A DNA stretch of 64,000 bases from assembly GCA_001592805.2 (NCBI GenBank), contig CP051141.1, forward strand, positions 2,604,001 to 2,668,000, given 5' to 3'. This stretch comes from Peltaster fructicola. Taxonomy: Eukaryota > Ascomycota > Dothideomycetes. The notes below the pieces were generated by a model that was not told the origin of the DNA, did no database searches, and saw only the letters and a list, made by a program, of their open reading frames with translations. Positions 34,806 through 44,632 of the stretch are shown here, piece by piece. Numbering within the stretch: position 1 is the first letter of the stretch; each line of letters opens with the position of its first letter. A program made the translations under genes and the position numbers.

Positions 34806-35482
34806 GCTGGCGAGCTTGGTATGTTGAGACGTTCTTTGTCGCTCTTCCGCTGCGAAGCTGACCTCAAGGTTTGTATCAGAGCAGCGGAAAGCCGAAGTTC
34901 TCAGTGGTCATGTGGATGCGTGTCATCGGCAACCATGTGGCCAGAGTGCACTTGTGCAGGATGCTTGCATTGTTGATGTACGTCAGCTGCTGGATGTAAT
35001 GTGGTGGGGGAGAGATGTTTCATAGGGCTTCCAACACCAACACCAACAGTGCCCGCCGCACTGGCCGGCGCGCTTTCGATCATCTACGACACGTCCCTCG
35101 ACTCCTGGTGCTGTTGGTCTCATGCCTTTCGAACAACGTCTTCACCATTTCACTGGACAGTATGAGAGACTGCCTGTGGTGTGCCGCCGACGTGCCACAC
35201 TATCGACATGATCTCTCTCTTGGCTGCCCAGGTAGGCGATGCACGGCCAGTTGCTCTTGCGGCTGAGCACGTTGAAGGATGCGCGTTTCATGACTTCACA
35301 AATACACTGGTGAGGCAAGGCACAAATATATTGATAACAAGGCCGCAGGCACTCGTCGATGCCTCGTCTGAGATCCAAACTCTAGCCTCAAGACTGATTC
35401 TTCACACTCACTACAGAGCAGAGTCGAGCTAATCACATTCAATTTACCTTACTACTACACAATCTCGGACGAGCACAGCGAG
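34806..35482. other. Bidirectional promoter region
   Basis: 677 bp between the divergent WBP2-like and arrestin-like genes, holding both promoters. No RNA gene or coding region recognised. The last 60 bp before 35483 are rich in acta/ttac words, as in a 5' leader. Confidence 0.5.
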
Positions 35483-36781
35483 ATGACAATCGGCGATGTC
35501 AACCTTAGGGTTGCCCTGGAGCAGCCAGGAGCAGTGTTCTGTGGCTCCGAGACCGACATTAGAGGCCAGGTCTTCGTTGACTACAGTGCACGACAAAACA
35601 TACCCGAGCTCTTCGGACCTGTAGAGGTCTTCGTCGTGCTCAGCGGTCGTGCCAAGTCAAAAATCACTGTCAAGAACACTAACGGCCACTACGTGCAGCG
35701 CATTGCTCATCGAGGACGAGCTCCGCTTGTGTTCACCAAGGTACTCGTGTACCAAGGGCCAATTCGAATGATCTCTGGGCAGCCTCAAATGTTCAACTTC
35801 GCCATACGCTTCCCAGATCGCGTTCAGGCACAACAGACGGACACCTTCAAGGATGACCCACGATTCGACACGAATCCGCAAGGACCCTTACCACCAACGA
35901 TGGTCTCTGATCATTACAACTCAGAGTGCTTTGTCGAGTACCGCTTAGGCGCAGAGGCCCAAATGCCAAGCATCGATGTCAAGATACACAACTTTGGCGG
36001 TGAAGATGAAGGACTACACATCAACTACGAACAGCCACGTGTACCCCTGTCTGTGGTACAAGCTGCACGACTTGCACCCATGACTGAGGTCGTGCACATT
36101 TCCAACGAGTTCCTGCTTCCAGAAGGCCAGCGTCCTAACGGGTTCAAGGAAAAAACGAAAGCGTTCTTCACACATCATGCATTCCCTGAGTTCGTCGCAA
36201 ACGTCTCTATTGACGGTTTCGCAAACCTGCAGCTAGGCGAGCCTGTGAGGCTTGAAGTCCGAGCACTCGTCGACAAGCAGAAGACAACAGCGGTGGAGTT
36301 GCCAGAGATCACAATAGCACATGCGGAGATTGCCATTCGTAGCTGCACGGAACTGCGCTCCGATGGAGGCTCGCTGTCAATGAGAGATTCGGCAGACTAC
36401 GAGAAGGTTGTAGAGTTGCAACTTACGACACGTGATCAGCGACCATACTCCAAAGCTAATGATTACACCAAGGAGTTCCTCACAGAGCCACTCAGAGGAA
36501 TGCCAAGTACGTTCTCGACATTCAACATCAGCAGGACCTATACCATGGACATCGAGATAACTGTCGAAGCGGCGACCAAGACGAAGAAGATGAAGTTCAA
36601 GGACCTCCCTGTCAGAGTTTTACCACCACTCGCGTATGAGACAAACAATGGCCCAGCCATGTACACGAATGCCGATCCATATGGCAAGATGCCTGCCATG
36701 CATATCGATGCCGATCCATATGGCACCGGTATGCCGCCAAGCTATCAGGCACCACCGGGCTACGACGAGAAGAAATGGTAG
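35483..36781 (+). CDS. Arrestin-like protein with C-terminal PPSY motif
   Basis: Single-exon 432 aa. The N-terminal arrestin fold is seen in the beta-strand pattern: VNLRVALEQPGAVFCGSETD, IRGQVFVDY, then VEVFVVLSGRAKSKITV and FNFAIRFPDR. An arrestin-C-like half follows (FVANVSIDGFANLQLGEPVR, LEVRALVDKQ). In fungi such alpha-arrestin relatives dock onto membrane transporters and recruit the Rsp5 ubiquitin ligase. The tail carries a direct repeat of ADPYG (about 20 residues apart) and then GMPPSYQAPPGYDEK, which offers PPSY for a WW domain. It is shorter than classical ART proteins and lacks an obvious lysine-rich ubiquitination region. Confidence 0.8.
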   Translation: MTIGDVNLRVALEQPGAVFCGSETDIRGQVFVDYSARQNIPELFGPVEVFVVLSGRAKSKITVKNTNGHYVQRIAHRGRAPLVFTKVLVYQGPIRMISGQPQMFNFAIRFPDRVQAQQTDTFKDDPRFDTNPQGPLPPTMVSDHYNSECFVEYRLGAEAQMPSIDVKIHNFGGEDEGLHINYEQPRVPLSVVQAARLAPMTEVVHISNEFLLPEGQRPNGFKEKTKAFFTHHAFPEFVANVSIDGFANLQLGEPVRLEVRALVDKQKTTAVELPEITIAHAEIAIRSCTELRSDGGSLSMRDSADYEKVVELQLTTRDQRPYSKANDYTKEFLTEPLRGMPSTFSTFNISRTYTMDIEITVEAATKTKKMKFKDLPVRVLPPLAYETNNGPAMYTNADPYGKMPAMHIDADPYGTGMPPSYQAPPGYDEKKW

Positions 36782-37487
36782 TCAGAGATGCAAGGTGGTG
36801 TTATACACCTGCTGGGGTCCAATGTGGCTGCTCAGGGTAGTGCTAGTAACGACATGATGGGACAGCAACTGCAGGAGAAGAGTCTGGCCTGAGCTTCTGC
36901 CACACTTGGGCGTCAAAAGGTCTCAATTACGAGCACTTTTCGTTACATCCTGTGGTCAAAGCTCGTAAAGTCGATAACTATGTTGAAGTGGGTAAGGGAA
37001 TGGAACTGGCTCGACAGGATAGATAGCGATTCGTACGTCAGGGGGGCTGATAGGCGCCGTAAGAACGTGGTTCATGACACTGTAGCATCTCTCAAAATCG
37101 ATTGGCGAGCCACAGCACACGAAAATGAGCGGGAGCAGCGTAGCGAAATTTGCTTGTGACTCGCCGAGGGGAGAAAAGGCCGCAATCATCATGATGCACC
37201 GCGATAACTGCTTGAATGAGGGTGACATCATTGGCTGCCCCGCCTAACACGCAGGTGGGTCATCTCTGCTGATGGCAGACGATCCCTGGGAATTGCTTGA
37301 GGCTCATCACTCCCAGCAATCAATAAATAGCATCAAACATTCCTTCACCAACACTTCATCAATTCCAACTACCAACTCCTCTTCAGCTCTCTCGACCATA
37401 CATAACCGCCATCTCACTCCAACTCCTCTTCTCTTCTTCCATCAACCAGCCAATCTATCAATCCATCCCTCCTCTCAATCCATCACA
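36782..37487. other. Intergenic, promoter of the HAD gene
   Basis: 706 bp. The last 170 bp are strongly pyrimidine-rich (tcctcttc, ctctcttct, tcaatccatc), a typical fungal leader, with a ccaat word near 37450. No gene recognised in the rest. Confidence 0.5.
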
Positions 37488-38315
37488 ATGGCAAAGGTGC
37501 GCTACCACAGTGAACGTTGCACGAGGCGTTCACCTCCCGCTCAGCCGACCAAGCGCTAACATCTTCCCAAGGTCAAATACATCCTTCTCGACTGCGACAA
37601 CACTCTGTGCAAGTCTGAACGCCTCGCTTTCGAAGCATGCGCAGACCTCACGAATCAGGTGTTAGAGAAGAAGAACATTGATGCACGATATGATACCGAC
37701 TCGCTCCTGGAGGACTTTGTCGGTCACAACTTCCGAAGCATGCTGGTCGGCCTGCAGAAGAAGCACAACTTCAAGATGACCGACAGCGAAGTTGACGACT
37801 ACGTCCAGCGCGAGCTTGGAACTGTCATTGAGAAGCTCAGCAACAAGTGCACTGAGTGTCCGGGTGTCACCACACAGCTTGAATGGGCCAAGAAGCAGGG
37901 CTACCCAATGAGTGTAGTGTCGACATCAGCGAAGCCACGAGTCGTCGCATCGCTGATCAAGACGAAACTTATGCGCTTCTTCGAGGATGAGCACGTCTAC
38001 TCCGCGGCCACCTCTCTCAACCCACCTTCGTCGAAACCAGACCCAGCCATCTACCTCCATGCTTGCAAGGAGCTCGGTGTCAACCCTGCCGATGTTTTGA
38101 CCGTCGAGGACAGCAAGTCAGGTGCCACCGCAGCTATGCGTGCTGGCATTCCTTGCATCGCCTACGTCGGCATCTACGGCGAGGAAGAAGGCCCTGAGAA
38201 GATGAAGCAGATGGCCAAGACCTTGACCGAGCAATGCAACTGTGTCACTGTCATGTACGACTGGAAGGAGTTCCCAGAGTGTGTGAAGAGGATTGAACAG
38301 AACCTCAAGATCTAG
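37488..38315 (+). CDS. HAD-superfamily phosphatase
   Basis: A 9-nt coding first exon (ATGGCAAAG) plus 37572-38315, joined over a 75-nt intron, give 250 aa starting MAKVKYILLDCDNTLCKSE. That places the catalytic Asp pair (DxD: D10, D12) in motif I. Motif II is the SVVSTSAKPR block. Motifs III/IV are SSKPDPAIYLHACKELG and ADVLTVEDSKSGATAAMRAG. A helical cap with a CxECP stretch sits between motifs I and II, as in phosphoglycolate or sugar-phosphate phosphatases. Substrate not predictable from sequence. Cytosolic, no signal. Confidence 0.87.
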
Positions 38316-38855
38316 AATGCACCACAGCATTGCTGGTGACGACGACACGAACTGCATGATACCACAAACATCACCTTGTTGCGAATAGAAGCATATGCGA
38401 GCGAGTTCTTGTTTTTAGTCTTTCGAGACACAAATCAGTGATCGATCCTGACGATCATCGATCATGTACTACTTCAAAGAAAATGCTCCATCACAACACC
38501 TCTTCTTCTTCTTCTCAGTGGCATCGCATCACTTGCATCATCAAGCCACAATGATCTTGTCAAAACCTCTATGACCTACAAAGAGAACCTCAACCGTGTC
38601 CGCATGGGCTCAAGTCAATTTTTAGTGTCCGCGCGATCTAACTCTTCCCTAAGTGACGACCTGATGACACTTTCGCAAACTGTGTTTGGACGCCATCGTG
38701 ATTCTGCGCCCACATCGAGGAAAAACCCATCACGTCACTCCTCCAATTTAACCGAAGCACAACCTCCTATCTCGAATCCTTGGTAGCACTAACGGACGGC
38801 ATGCTCATGTCGATGATCGTGGAGCTGTAGACGTTGACCGACAAGTCTCAACGTC
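38316..38855. other. Intergenic, nothing recognised
   Basis: 540 bp between two plus-strand genes, with a tcttcttcttcttc run near 38503. No coding or RNA feature supported. Confidence 0.45.
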
Positions 38856-40581
38856 ATGTCAGATACGCCTGGAAGTCAAAGGAGTGCGCGGGAGGCTCAG
38901 ATTGTTGACAGGCATCTGCCCGAGGGTTACTCGGCAGAGCCAGAAGCCATTTCGAGCTCTCCAAGGTCTACAACACCGGCGAATGCAGGACAGGAATCGT
39001 CATTGCTCTTACAAGGCGGCGACATCCATCGGGACATCTACAAGATCAAGGCGCGCGCGAATAATCTCAAACGCTCGAACACCTTCTCAGCACCATCGAC
39101 AATTCACAATGTTGGACCAGATGGGTTGGACTATGCCGAGCAGAATCAGCCAGGGGTTCCGTCGACAGTACCTACAACGTCAGAACTTTCGAAGGCAGTT
39201 GACCGATGTGGCAGCACCAGTGACACGCGACTTTGTTTCATTCCTCGAGCTATATGGGAGCTTTGCTGGCGAGAACCTTGCTGATACCGATGAAGACAGC
39301 CTTGCCGTTGCAGACGAGGAGACCGCAGATACGTCAGACGAACGTCGACCATTGCTGGGTCGACGTAAGAGTACCAGGACCGCGAACAAGCAGGGTGACG
39401 CTGGCACTACCAGGACTTTCTTCACTTTGATCAAAGCTTTCGTTGGCACTGGTATCATGTTCCTGCCGAAAGCATTTCGAAATGGCGGTATCTTGTTCTC
39501 TGCCATCGTTCTGGTTGTTGTCTCTCTGGTCACCGCTGTCTGCTTTAGACTGCTCCTCCAGTGTCGTCATAGACACGGCGGTGGCGGCTATGGTGAGCTC
39601 GGAGAGAACATTGTCGGCAAGTACTTCAGGACCATCATTCTATCCTCTATCGCGTTGTCACAGCTTGGCTTTGTGTGCGCTGGCATCATTTTCACAGCTG
39701 AGAACCTCGAATCATTCCTGCGTGCGGTCTATCGTGGCGATGACCTTCCTCTGGGCACCGAAGCACTGATCTTGTTGCAGTTTATCGTCCTCATTCCACT
39801 GTCTCTCATACGCAACATTTCAAAGCTAGGACCTGCAGCATTGTTGGCTGATGTCTTCATCCTCATCGGCCTCGTATACATCTGGCAGTACGACATCGTC
39901 AGCCTGACGCAACATGGCATCAATGAAAGTGTAACCCTGTTCAATCCAAACGCTTTCACTTTAACCATCGGAAGTGCCATTTTCACGTTCGAGGGTATTG
40001 GCCTTATTCTTCCCATTCAATCGTCAATGAAGGAGCCGCAGAAGTTCGAGCGTTTACTATACTTGGTCATGGCCATCATAACCGTCATCTTCACGTCAGT
40101 GGGTATTCTCTGTTATGCCACCTTCGGAGAGGCGACCAAGATCCAGGTTATATCGAACTTTCCTCAGGACGATAAGCTTGTCAATGCCGTCCAATTCATA
40201 TACTCTCTCGCAGTGCTTGCAGGCGAGCCTGTCCAGCTGTTCCCGGCTGTGCGTATTCTGGAGACATCACTATTCGGCGAACGAGCAACTGGCAAGAAGA
40301 GCACTGCGATCAAGTGGAAGAAGAATGCCTTACGTACGGCTGCGGTATGCTTCTGTGGCGCTGTGGCAATCTTCGGTGCGAGCGATCTCGACAAGTTTGT
40401 TGCTCTTATCGGCAGTGTTGCCTGTGTTCCCTTGGTCTATATCTACCCTCCATACTTGCACTGGAAAGGTGTAGCTGAGACACGTTTGGAGAAAGCACTG
40501 GACATGGGTATGATGCTTCTTGGTGCTGTGTCCATGATCTACACAACAGCTGTAACCATTGGTCAATGGGTGCAGAATTGA
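38856..40581 (+). CDS. Vacuolar amino-acid transporter (AVT3/AVT4 type), one frame break
   Basis: Amino-acid/auxin permease family protein that exports amino acids from the vacuole. The N-terminal 100 residues (MSDTPGSQRSAREAQIVDRH...) are cytosolic and disordered. Then come RRQLTDVAAPVTRDFVSFLE and the core, which opens TRTFFTLIKAFVGTGIMFLP, the AVT3/4 hallmark. About eleven TM helices follow, including LNPNAF-type and PIQSSMKEPQKFERLL motifs. The frame breaks once at the GGGG run 39153-39156: the upstream frame reads NQPG and the downstream frame GFRRQYLQRQ, where homologs have PGGFRR. One base extra, or two missing, would explain it; removing one gives 1725 nt, 574 aa. The rest is intact, so assembly error is the first suspect. 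It ends 4 bp from the convergent hydrolase gene. Confidence 0.87.
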
Positions 40582-40585
40582 ATGG

Positions 40586-41479
40586 TCATGTATGCTTCTG
40601 TATGAAGCGCAAGACAAGGTCCACGAAGTTTGCCGGATGCTCTTCAGCCAGATAGTGAGCACAGCTCGCAACCACGCCAATTTCAAGGGAGCCTTGCTGT
40701 ATTACCTCCATGGCCATCGATTCGGCAGCGCCTTCATGCCGACTATACTCGCCATTGAGTATCAATGTGGGAACAGCACATTTCCCGTGCTCCGAGATCC
40801 ACTTCTGGTTCTCGCGAGCGTCTTCCTCGAAAGCACGGTACACACTTAAGGCGCATCTCATTGCGCCGAGCTGTGCATAAGCTGCGGCATAATGATCGAC
40901 TGCCTCGGGAGGGAAGGCATCCACATTGTGACATATCTTAGTCAAGAAGTGTTCGACATATATCCCCTCTTTCCCAGCAATGAGCGCCTCTGGAAGATCT
41001 GGTACCGAGTGGAAGATGAAGTGGAATTGCTGCACAGCGTGTTCTGTTCGGTCAGCGTAATATGCTGCAGTCCCTGGCAAGGGACATTCTCCCCAGCATA
41101 CGCTACGGACTCGGTCCGGAAACATGCGTGCCATAGCGAAGGCAATCATACCGCCAATATCGTGGCCCACGACATGTACAGGTGTGGTAATGTCCAGATG
41201 ATCGAGCAGTACGACGAGATCCGTGGCCATCTCAGCTTTGGTGAAGCCGTTCTCAGGCTTAGATGAGCGACCAGCGCCACGATAGTCTGGAGCAATACAC
41301 CGAAAACCTGCCTGGCTCAGCAGAGGCAATACATGACGGAATTGATACGATGTCTGTGGAAAGCCATGGATGAGAAGGATGGTGCCCTGTTCCTCTGTTT
41401 CCCCTGCTCTGTCGAGATACGCAAGCCGTACGGCTCGACCACGAGGTGTCAGATCGACTGCAAGGTGATGTGTCGACAT
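40586..41479 (-). CDS. Alpha/beta hydrolase, epoxide-hydrolase-like
   Basis: Intron-less 297 aa. Oxyanion-hole motif HGFPQTSYQFRHVLPLLS; PDYRGAGRSSKP; nucleophile elbow VVGHDIGGMIAFAMA with Asp rather than Ser, as in epoxide hydrolases and haloalkane/fluoroacetate dehalogenases. The late CAHYLAEEHP block gives the catalytic His. The acid residue probably lies in the LILNGEYSRHEG strand. The Asp nucleophile and HGFP point to epoxide hydrolase or dehalogenase rather than an esterase; the substrate is unknown. The first ATG is used. The stop lies 4 bp from the end of the AVT-type gene, so their 3' UTRs must overlap. Confidence 0.85.
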   Translation of the reverse strand: MSTHHLAVDLTPRGRAVRLAYLDRAGETEEQGTILLIHGFPQTSYQFRHVLPLLSQAGFRCIAPDYRGAGRSSKPENGFTKAEMATDLVVLLDHLDITTPVHVVGHDIGGMIAFAMARMFPDRVRSVCWGECPLPGTAAYYADRTEHAVQQFHFIFHSVPDLPEALIAGKEGIYVEHFLTKICHNVDAFPPEAVDHYAAAYAQLGAMRCALSVYRAFEEDARENQKWISEHGKCAVPTLILNGEYSRHEGAAESMAMEVIQQGSLEIGVVASCAHYLAEEHPANFVDLVLRFIQKHT

Positions 41480-41834
41480 TTTGCATGAGCTGTGAATACT
41501 TGTAGTGTTGTAGCCATCAAATTGGTCGTTGGTAACCCAAGTAGACGTCGCATCGCTGTGACGTTGCCAGTACGCACGATGACGCTGACGATCATGATCA
41601 AGCTCAACGAAGTACGCAGTGACACATTAAACCATTAGCAGAAGTGAGCAGCGATGTGTCGAACCTTTCCTTGTCATGATATACCGCCGTCTGAGAGGAC
41701 AACCGCACAACCACGTGATTGTGCACAGACACAGTTGACGCCTCATGTACACTGCCGCTCTCATTGACTTGACACCTTGCAACACTCTTTCCATAACTGC
41801 CTGCAAAGAGCAGATCTCGAAACAGCAGAACAAC
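41480..41834. other. Short divergent promoter region
   Basis: 355 bp between the divergent hydrolase and thioredoxin genes. No feature other than presumed promoters. Confidence 0.5.
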
Positions 41835-42561
41835 ATGGCCTCTCAAGTCACTCCCGTAACATCTATGCAACATTTCCGCAGCATTACCAGCTCGTCAACA
41901 TACACGGTTGTTGACTTCTATGCTGATGTGAGATCGACGCCGCAGACAGAGTTGCTGTGTACTGACCCGTGATAGTGGTGCGGACCTTGCAAAGTGATAG
42001 CACCGGTGTTAGAGCAGCTCGCACGAGCAGAAACGAAGCCTGGAAGGTTGGTATTCGCCAAAGTCAACGTCGATGAGCAGAAGGATGTTGCAAGCCAATA
42101 CGGCATATCAGCGTAAGAGCAAGCACTACCTGGCCGATGACATGAGCTTACAAGCATCCAGCATGCCCACATTTCTCATTCTTAAGGGCACCACTGTCAA
42201 AGAGACCATCAGAGGTGCCAATCCTGCTGCACTTCGTACGGCGGTCTTGTCTGCGGCAGCCGATGCTGCAAAAGGGCCTGCCAAAGCCAGCGCTATGTTC
42301 TCAGGATCTGGTCAAACGTTGGGATCAGCAAGTGGTGCAAAGGCACCAGCAAGAGCAGGCACTTCTATGCCAAGCATCGATTTCACCTCGTTGATGGGCA
42401 ACCCAGCACATGTTGCACAAGGCACCGGCATACTTAGCGCCATCGTACGGTTCATTGGGCTATATGCTACGACATTCTTCAGCTTTGATGCAATACAATC
42501 TGCGGAACAGAGTCCATTCTCCATCAAGAACAGGAACAATCAAGGTCGAAGAATGCGATGA
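41835..42561 (+). CDS. Thioredoxin with long C-terminal extension
   Basis: Three exons (41835-41927, 41976-42112, 42162-42561) over introns of 48 and 49 nt give 209 aa, divisible by three. The thioredoxin fold holds the active site [13 protein letters not shown], created exactly across the first splice junction. It continues [20 protein letters not shown], then [20 protein letters not shown] with the cis-Pro. A normal thioredoxin ends near residue 108. This one has about 100 further residues: an Ala/Gly/Ser-rich linker, a segment [20 protein letters not shown], a hydrophobic stretch ([18 protein letters not shown]) and a basic end. The extension could anchor it to a membrane. No mitochondrial presequence. 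Disulfide reductase role from the family. Confidence 0.88.
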
Positions 42562-42823
42562 ACGGGCTTCGTGCTCAAGACATACACGACCTTATACGAA
42601 TGATGAGTACATGGGCGCTGAGAAGATGCCAACGACGATCCGCCTGGAGAGTGCTTGAGCGTTTGAGCGCGTTGGCTAGAGCTTACGGAGGGCGGCCGCA
42701 CGTCTTGCAGCCATCAAGGTGGTGTACAGCTTGGCCTTCGTGCTCTGCCTGTACCTGGAAACCCATCACTTTGCGAAGCCGTTCAAGCATTAGAGTGTTG
42801 TCTGAATCACTGCGCTCACACAC

Positions 42824-43601
42824 TCATTCCTGCTCCGAAAAAGCTCTCCACTTGAACACAGCCCATTCGAAAGGAGCTTCCTCGTCCCACGAAGCATCGC
42901 CATGCTTGCTTCCTTCATGTACAGAATGCAAGCCACCATCTTCCAGCAGACTCCAGAGCTCCCTAATATGGTCGAGGTATGCTATTCTCTGAGCATAGCA
43001 AACGATGAAGCAGGCGTCTTTGTTTCGCGCAAGCCAACGGAAGATGGTGTTTGCCATTAGGTCAGGATGATCCTCATAGTACAGTGTATCAGCCGCAAGT
43101 ATTACCTGGAATTTGTCGTCTTTAGGATTGTACTCGAAGCTCGAGGAACCACCACCGATCAATCGATCAGGTTGTGCCCAGTCCAAAGTACCACAACGTG
43201 CTCGTCCTCCGCATGTGCTGAGCAAGTCGGTGTTCAAGACCACATTGGCATCCATACCTGGAACGATGGATGGCAGATCAGTGATGATCACGTCTGACTT
43301 CCAGATTGCTGCTGCGGCCAGTCCAGCAAGACCAGTCCCTGCACCAATTTCTAGTACATTGAGTTGACATGTGTTGTCACCGTCTGCTCGCACATAGTCC
43401 TCCAAGTCGTGGATCTGGTTGGCTAAGATGAAGGCTGCTCCCCATGTCTTCAATCCAAGGTTTTCCCAAAACTGCAACCTCAGTGATAGCAATATCTATG
43501 CTTTCTGTCGATGTGTCGATCTTGAATATATCTATGTGAGGCATGATGAACGTGACGGGTCGTGAGTCGTACGATACGCTCAAACCATTGGCGAACACCA
43601 C
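42824..43601 (-). CDS. Protein-lysine/SAM methyltransferase (METTL21-type), 5' end unclear, frame break
   Basis: The 3' 640 bp encode a good class I methyltransferase: ENLGLKTWGAAFILA, then SAM motif I VLEIGAGTGLAGLAAA, DVIITDLPSIV, a GTLDW block and VILAADTLYYEDHPD. It resembles fungal EFM/METTL21-like enzymes. The upstream part (SRPVTFIMPHIDIFKIDTST, then IDIAITEVAVLG) is in a different frame. The switch falls in the run at 43461-43471 (TTTTCCCAAAA on the plus strand). Further upstream no clean start is found, and another frame change near 43605 is possible. Either this is one more consensus error with an unresolved 5' exon, or the gene is decaying like its neighbour at 43868-44632. No target residue or substrate can be named. 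Confidence 0.65.
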
Positions 43602-43867
43602 ATGGCTTCCTCTCGGTCAAGACAACAGTCGCTCGCTGAATACAAATATTTGGACGATGTACAGCAAATAATAAGTGGGGCTTCAACCTTGGCACGAGTA
43701 TATCGTGTGTACAAGACCTGGTACTCATCACGTACAATATGCTAATTGCGAGTGTTGCATTAGCAATGCCAGCACAAGTATCGTCAAGAATCACAATGCG
43801 AGAGGCGATCTCCCAATCCAAAGCACACACGAGACGATTACACCAGTCTACCAAGGAGTTGACTTAT

Positions 43868-44632
43868 TCATATGGCATTGTCCACACAAGAGTTGCACTC
43901 ATTCCTAGTGTCTAGAGATGGATCGAGCTTCTTGTAGTCTACTTTCCTACAAAGACCAGGGTAACCGGCAGAACTGCATGATCTTCTCTTCTCAACTCTC
44001 GACAGGCTCACCTCGACCACCTCATCCAGCCGATTCACGAGTGATCTGTCTGTCTCGGAAAACTCACGCCACATGGCATAGATCAGGTCATGAGCATATC
44101 ATCGACCAAGCGACTGAACAAGGCCTATCATGGTGGCTTCACTGTTGATTACTCGCTCACTCGGATCAAGATTTGCTCGCTTTCGTTCCTCGTCAAGTTC
44201 CAGCCCGTCGAGCAGAATGGCACTGCTTGCTGCAAGTTCAAACGAGCTGGCGTAAGGGAGGAGTTGTATCTTACCCTCAGCCGGCGCAGCGCGACGATGA
44301 TGCGGTGTAGCTCTTGTTCGACAAGGTTGAGAGTGTTACGAGATTGTGACACTGTTGCCGCGTTTGTGATAACTTGTGTCGTTGCTCTTCAGTGTGTTCA
44401 TGCAACAAGCTTCTCATCGTTGCTCATTGACACTAGCGACTATCTGCTTGCATACCCGAGGGATGAAAAGCAGATCTGCTCAGTGGTGGCCCGCAAGAGC
44501 TCCCAGTCGAGTGAGTCTGTTGTATTACAAATCTCGATGATCAGAACAGCAGGGCCAGCAGGTATGATGCCGAGTGGACGTGTACCTTGAGAGGATGTTG
44601 CCAAAGACACTACTATCAGCGATTGTAGTCAT
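43868..44632 (-). pseudogene. Pseudogene of the carboxymuconate cycloisomerase/adenylosuccinate lyase family
   Basis: Collinear pieces of this fumarase-superfamily enzyme appear in shifting frames. In order they are: MTTIADSSVFGNILS (start, 44632); LGIIPAGPAVLIIEICNT with SLDWELLRATTEQI; RATTQVITNAATVSQSRNTL (homologs WGATTQDITDTA); NLVEQELHRIIVALRRL; LTPARLNLQQAVPF (homologs MAGRSNLQQAVP); GLELDEERKRANLDPSE; a stop; then AHDLIYAMWREFSETDRSLV and YPGLCRKVDYKKLDP. Order and spacing are right at both ends, but about 25 residues are lost near the start and roughly 200 in the centre, including the SSxMPxKxN catalytic signature. Frames change several times and stops interrupt. It is a dead host gene, not an assembly slip. 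Intact fungal homologs run to about 450 aa. Confidence 0.83.
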
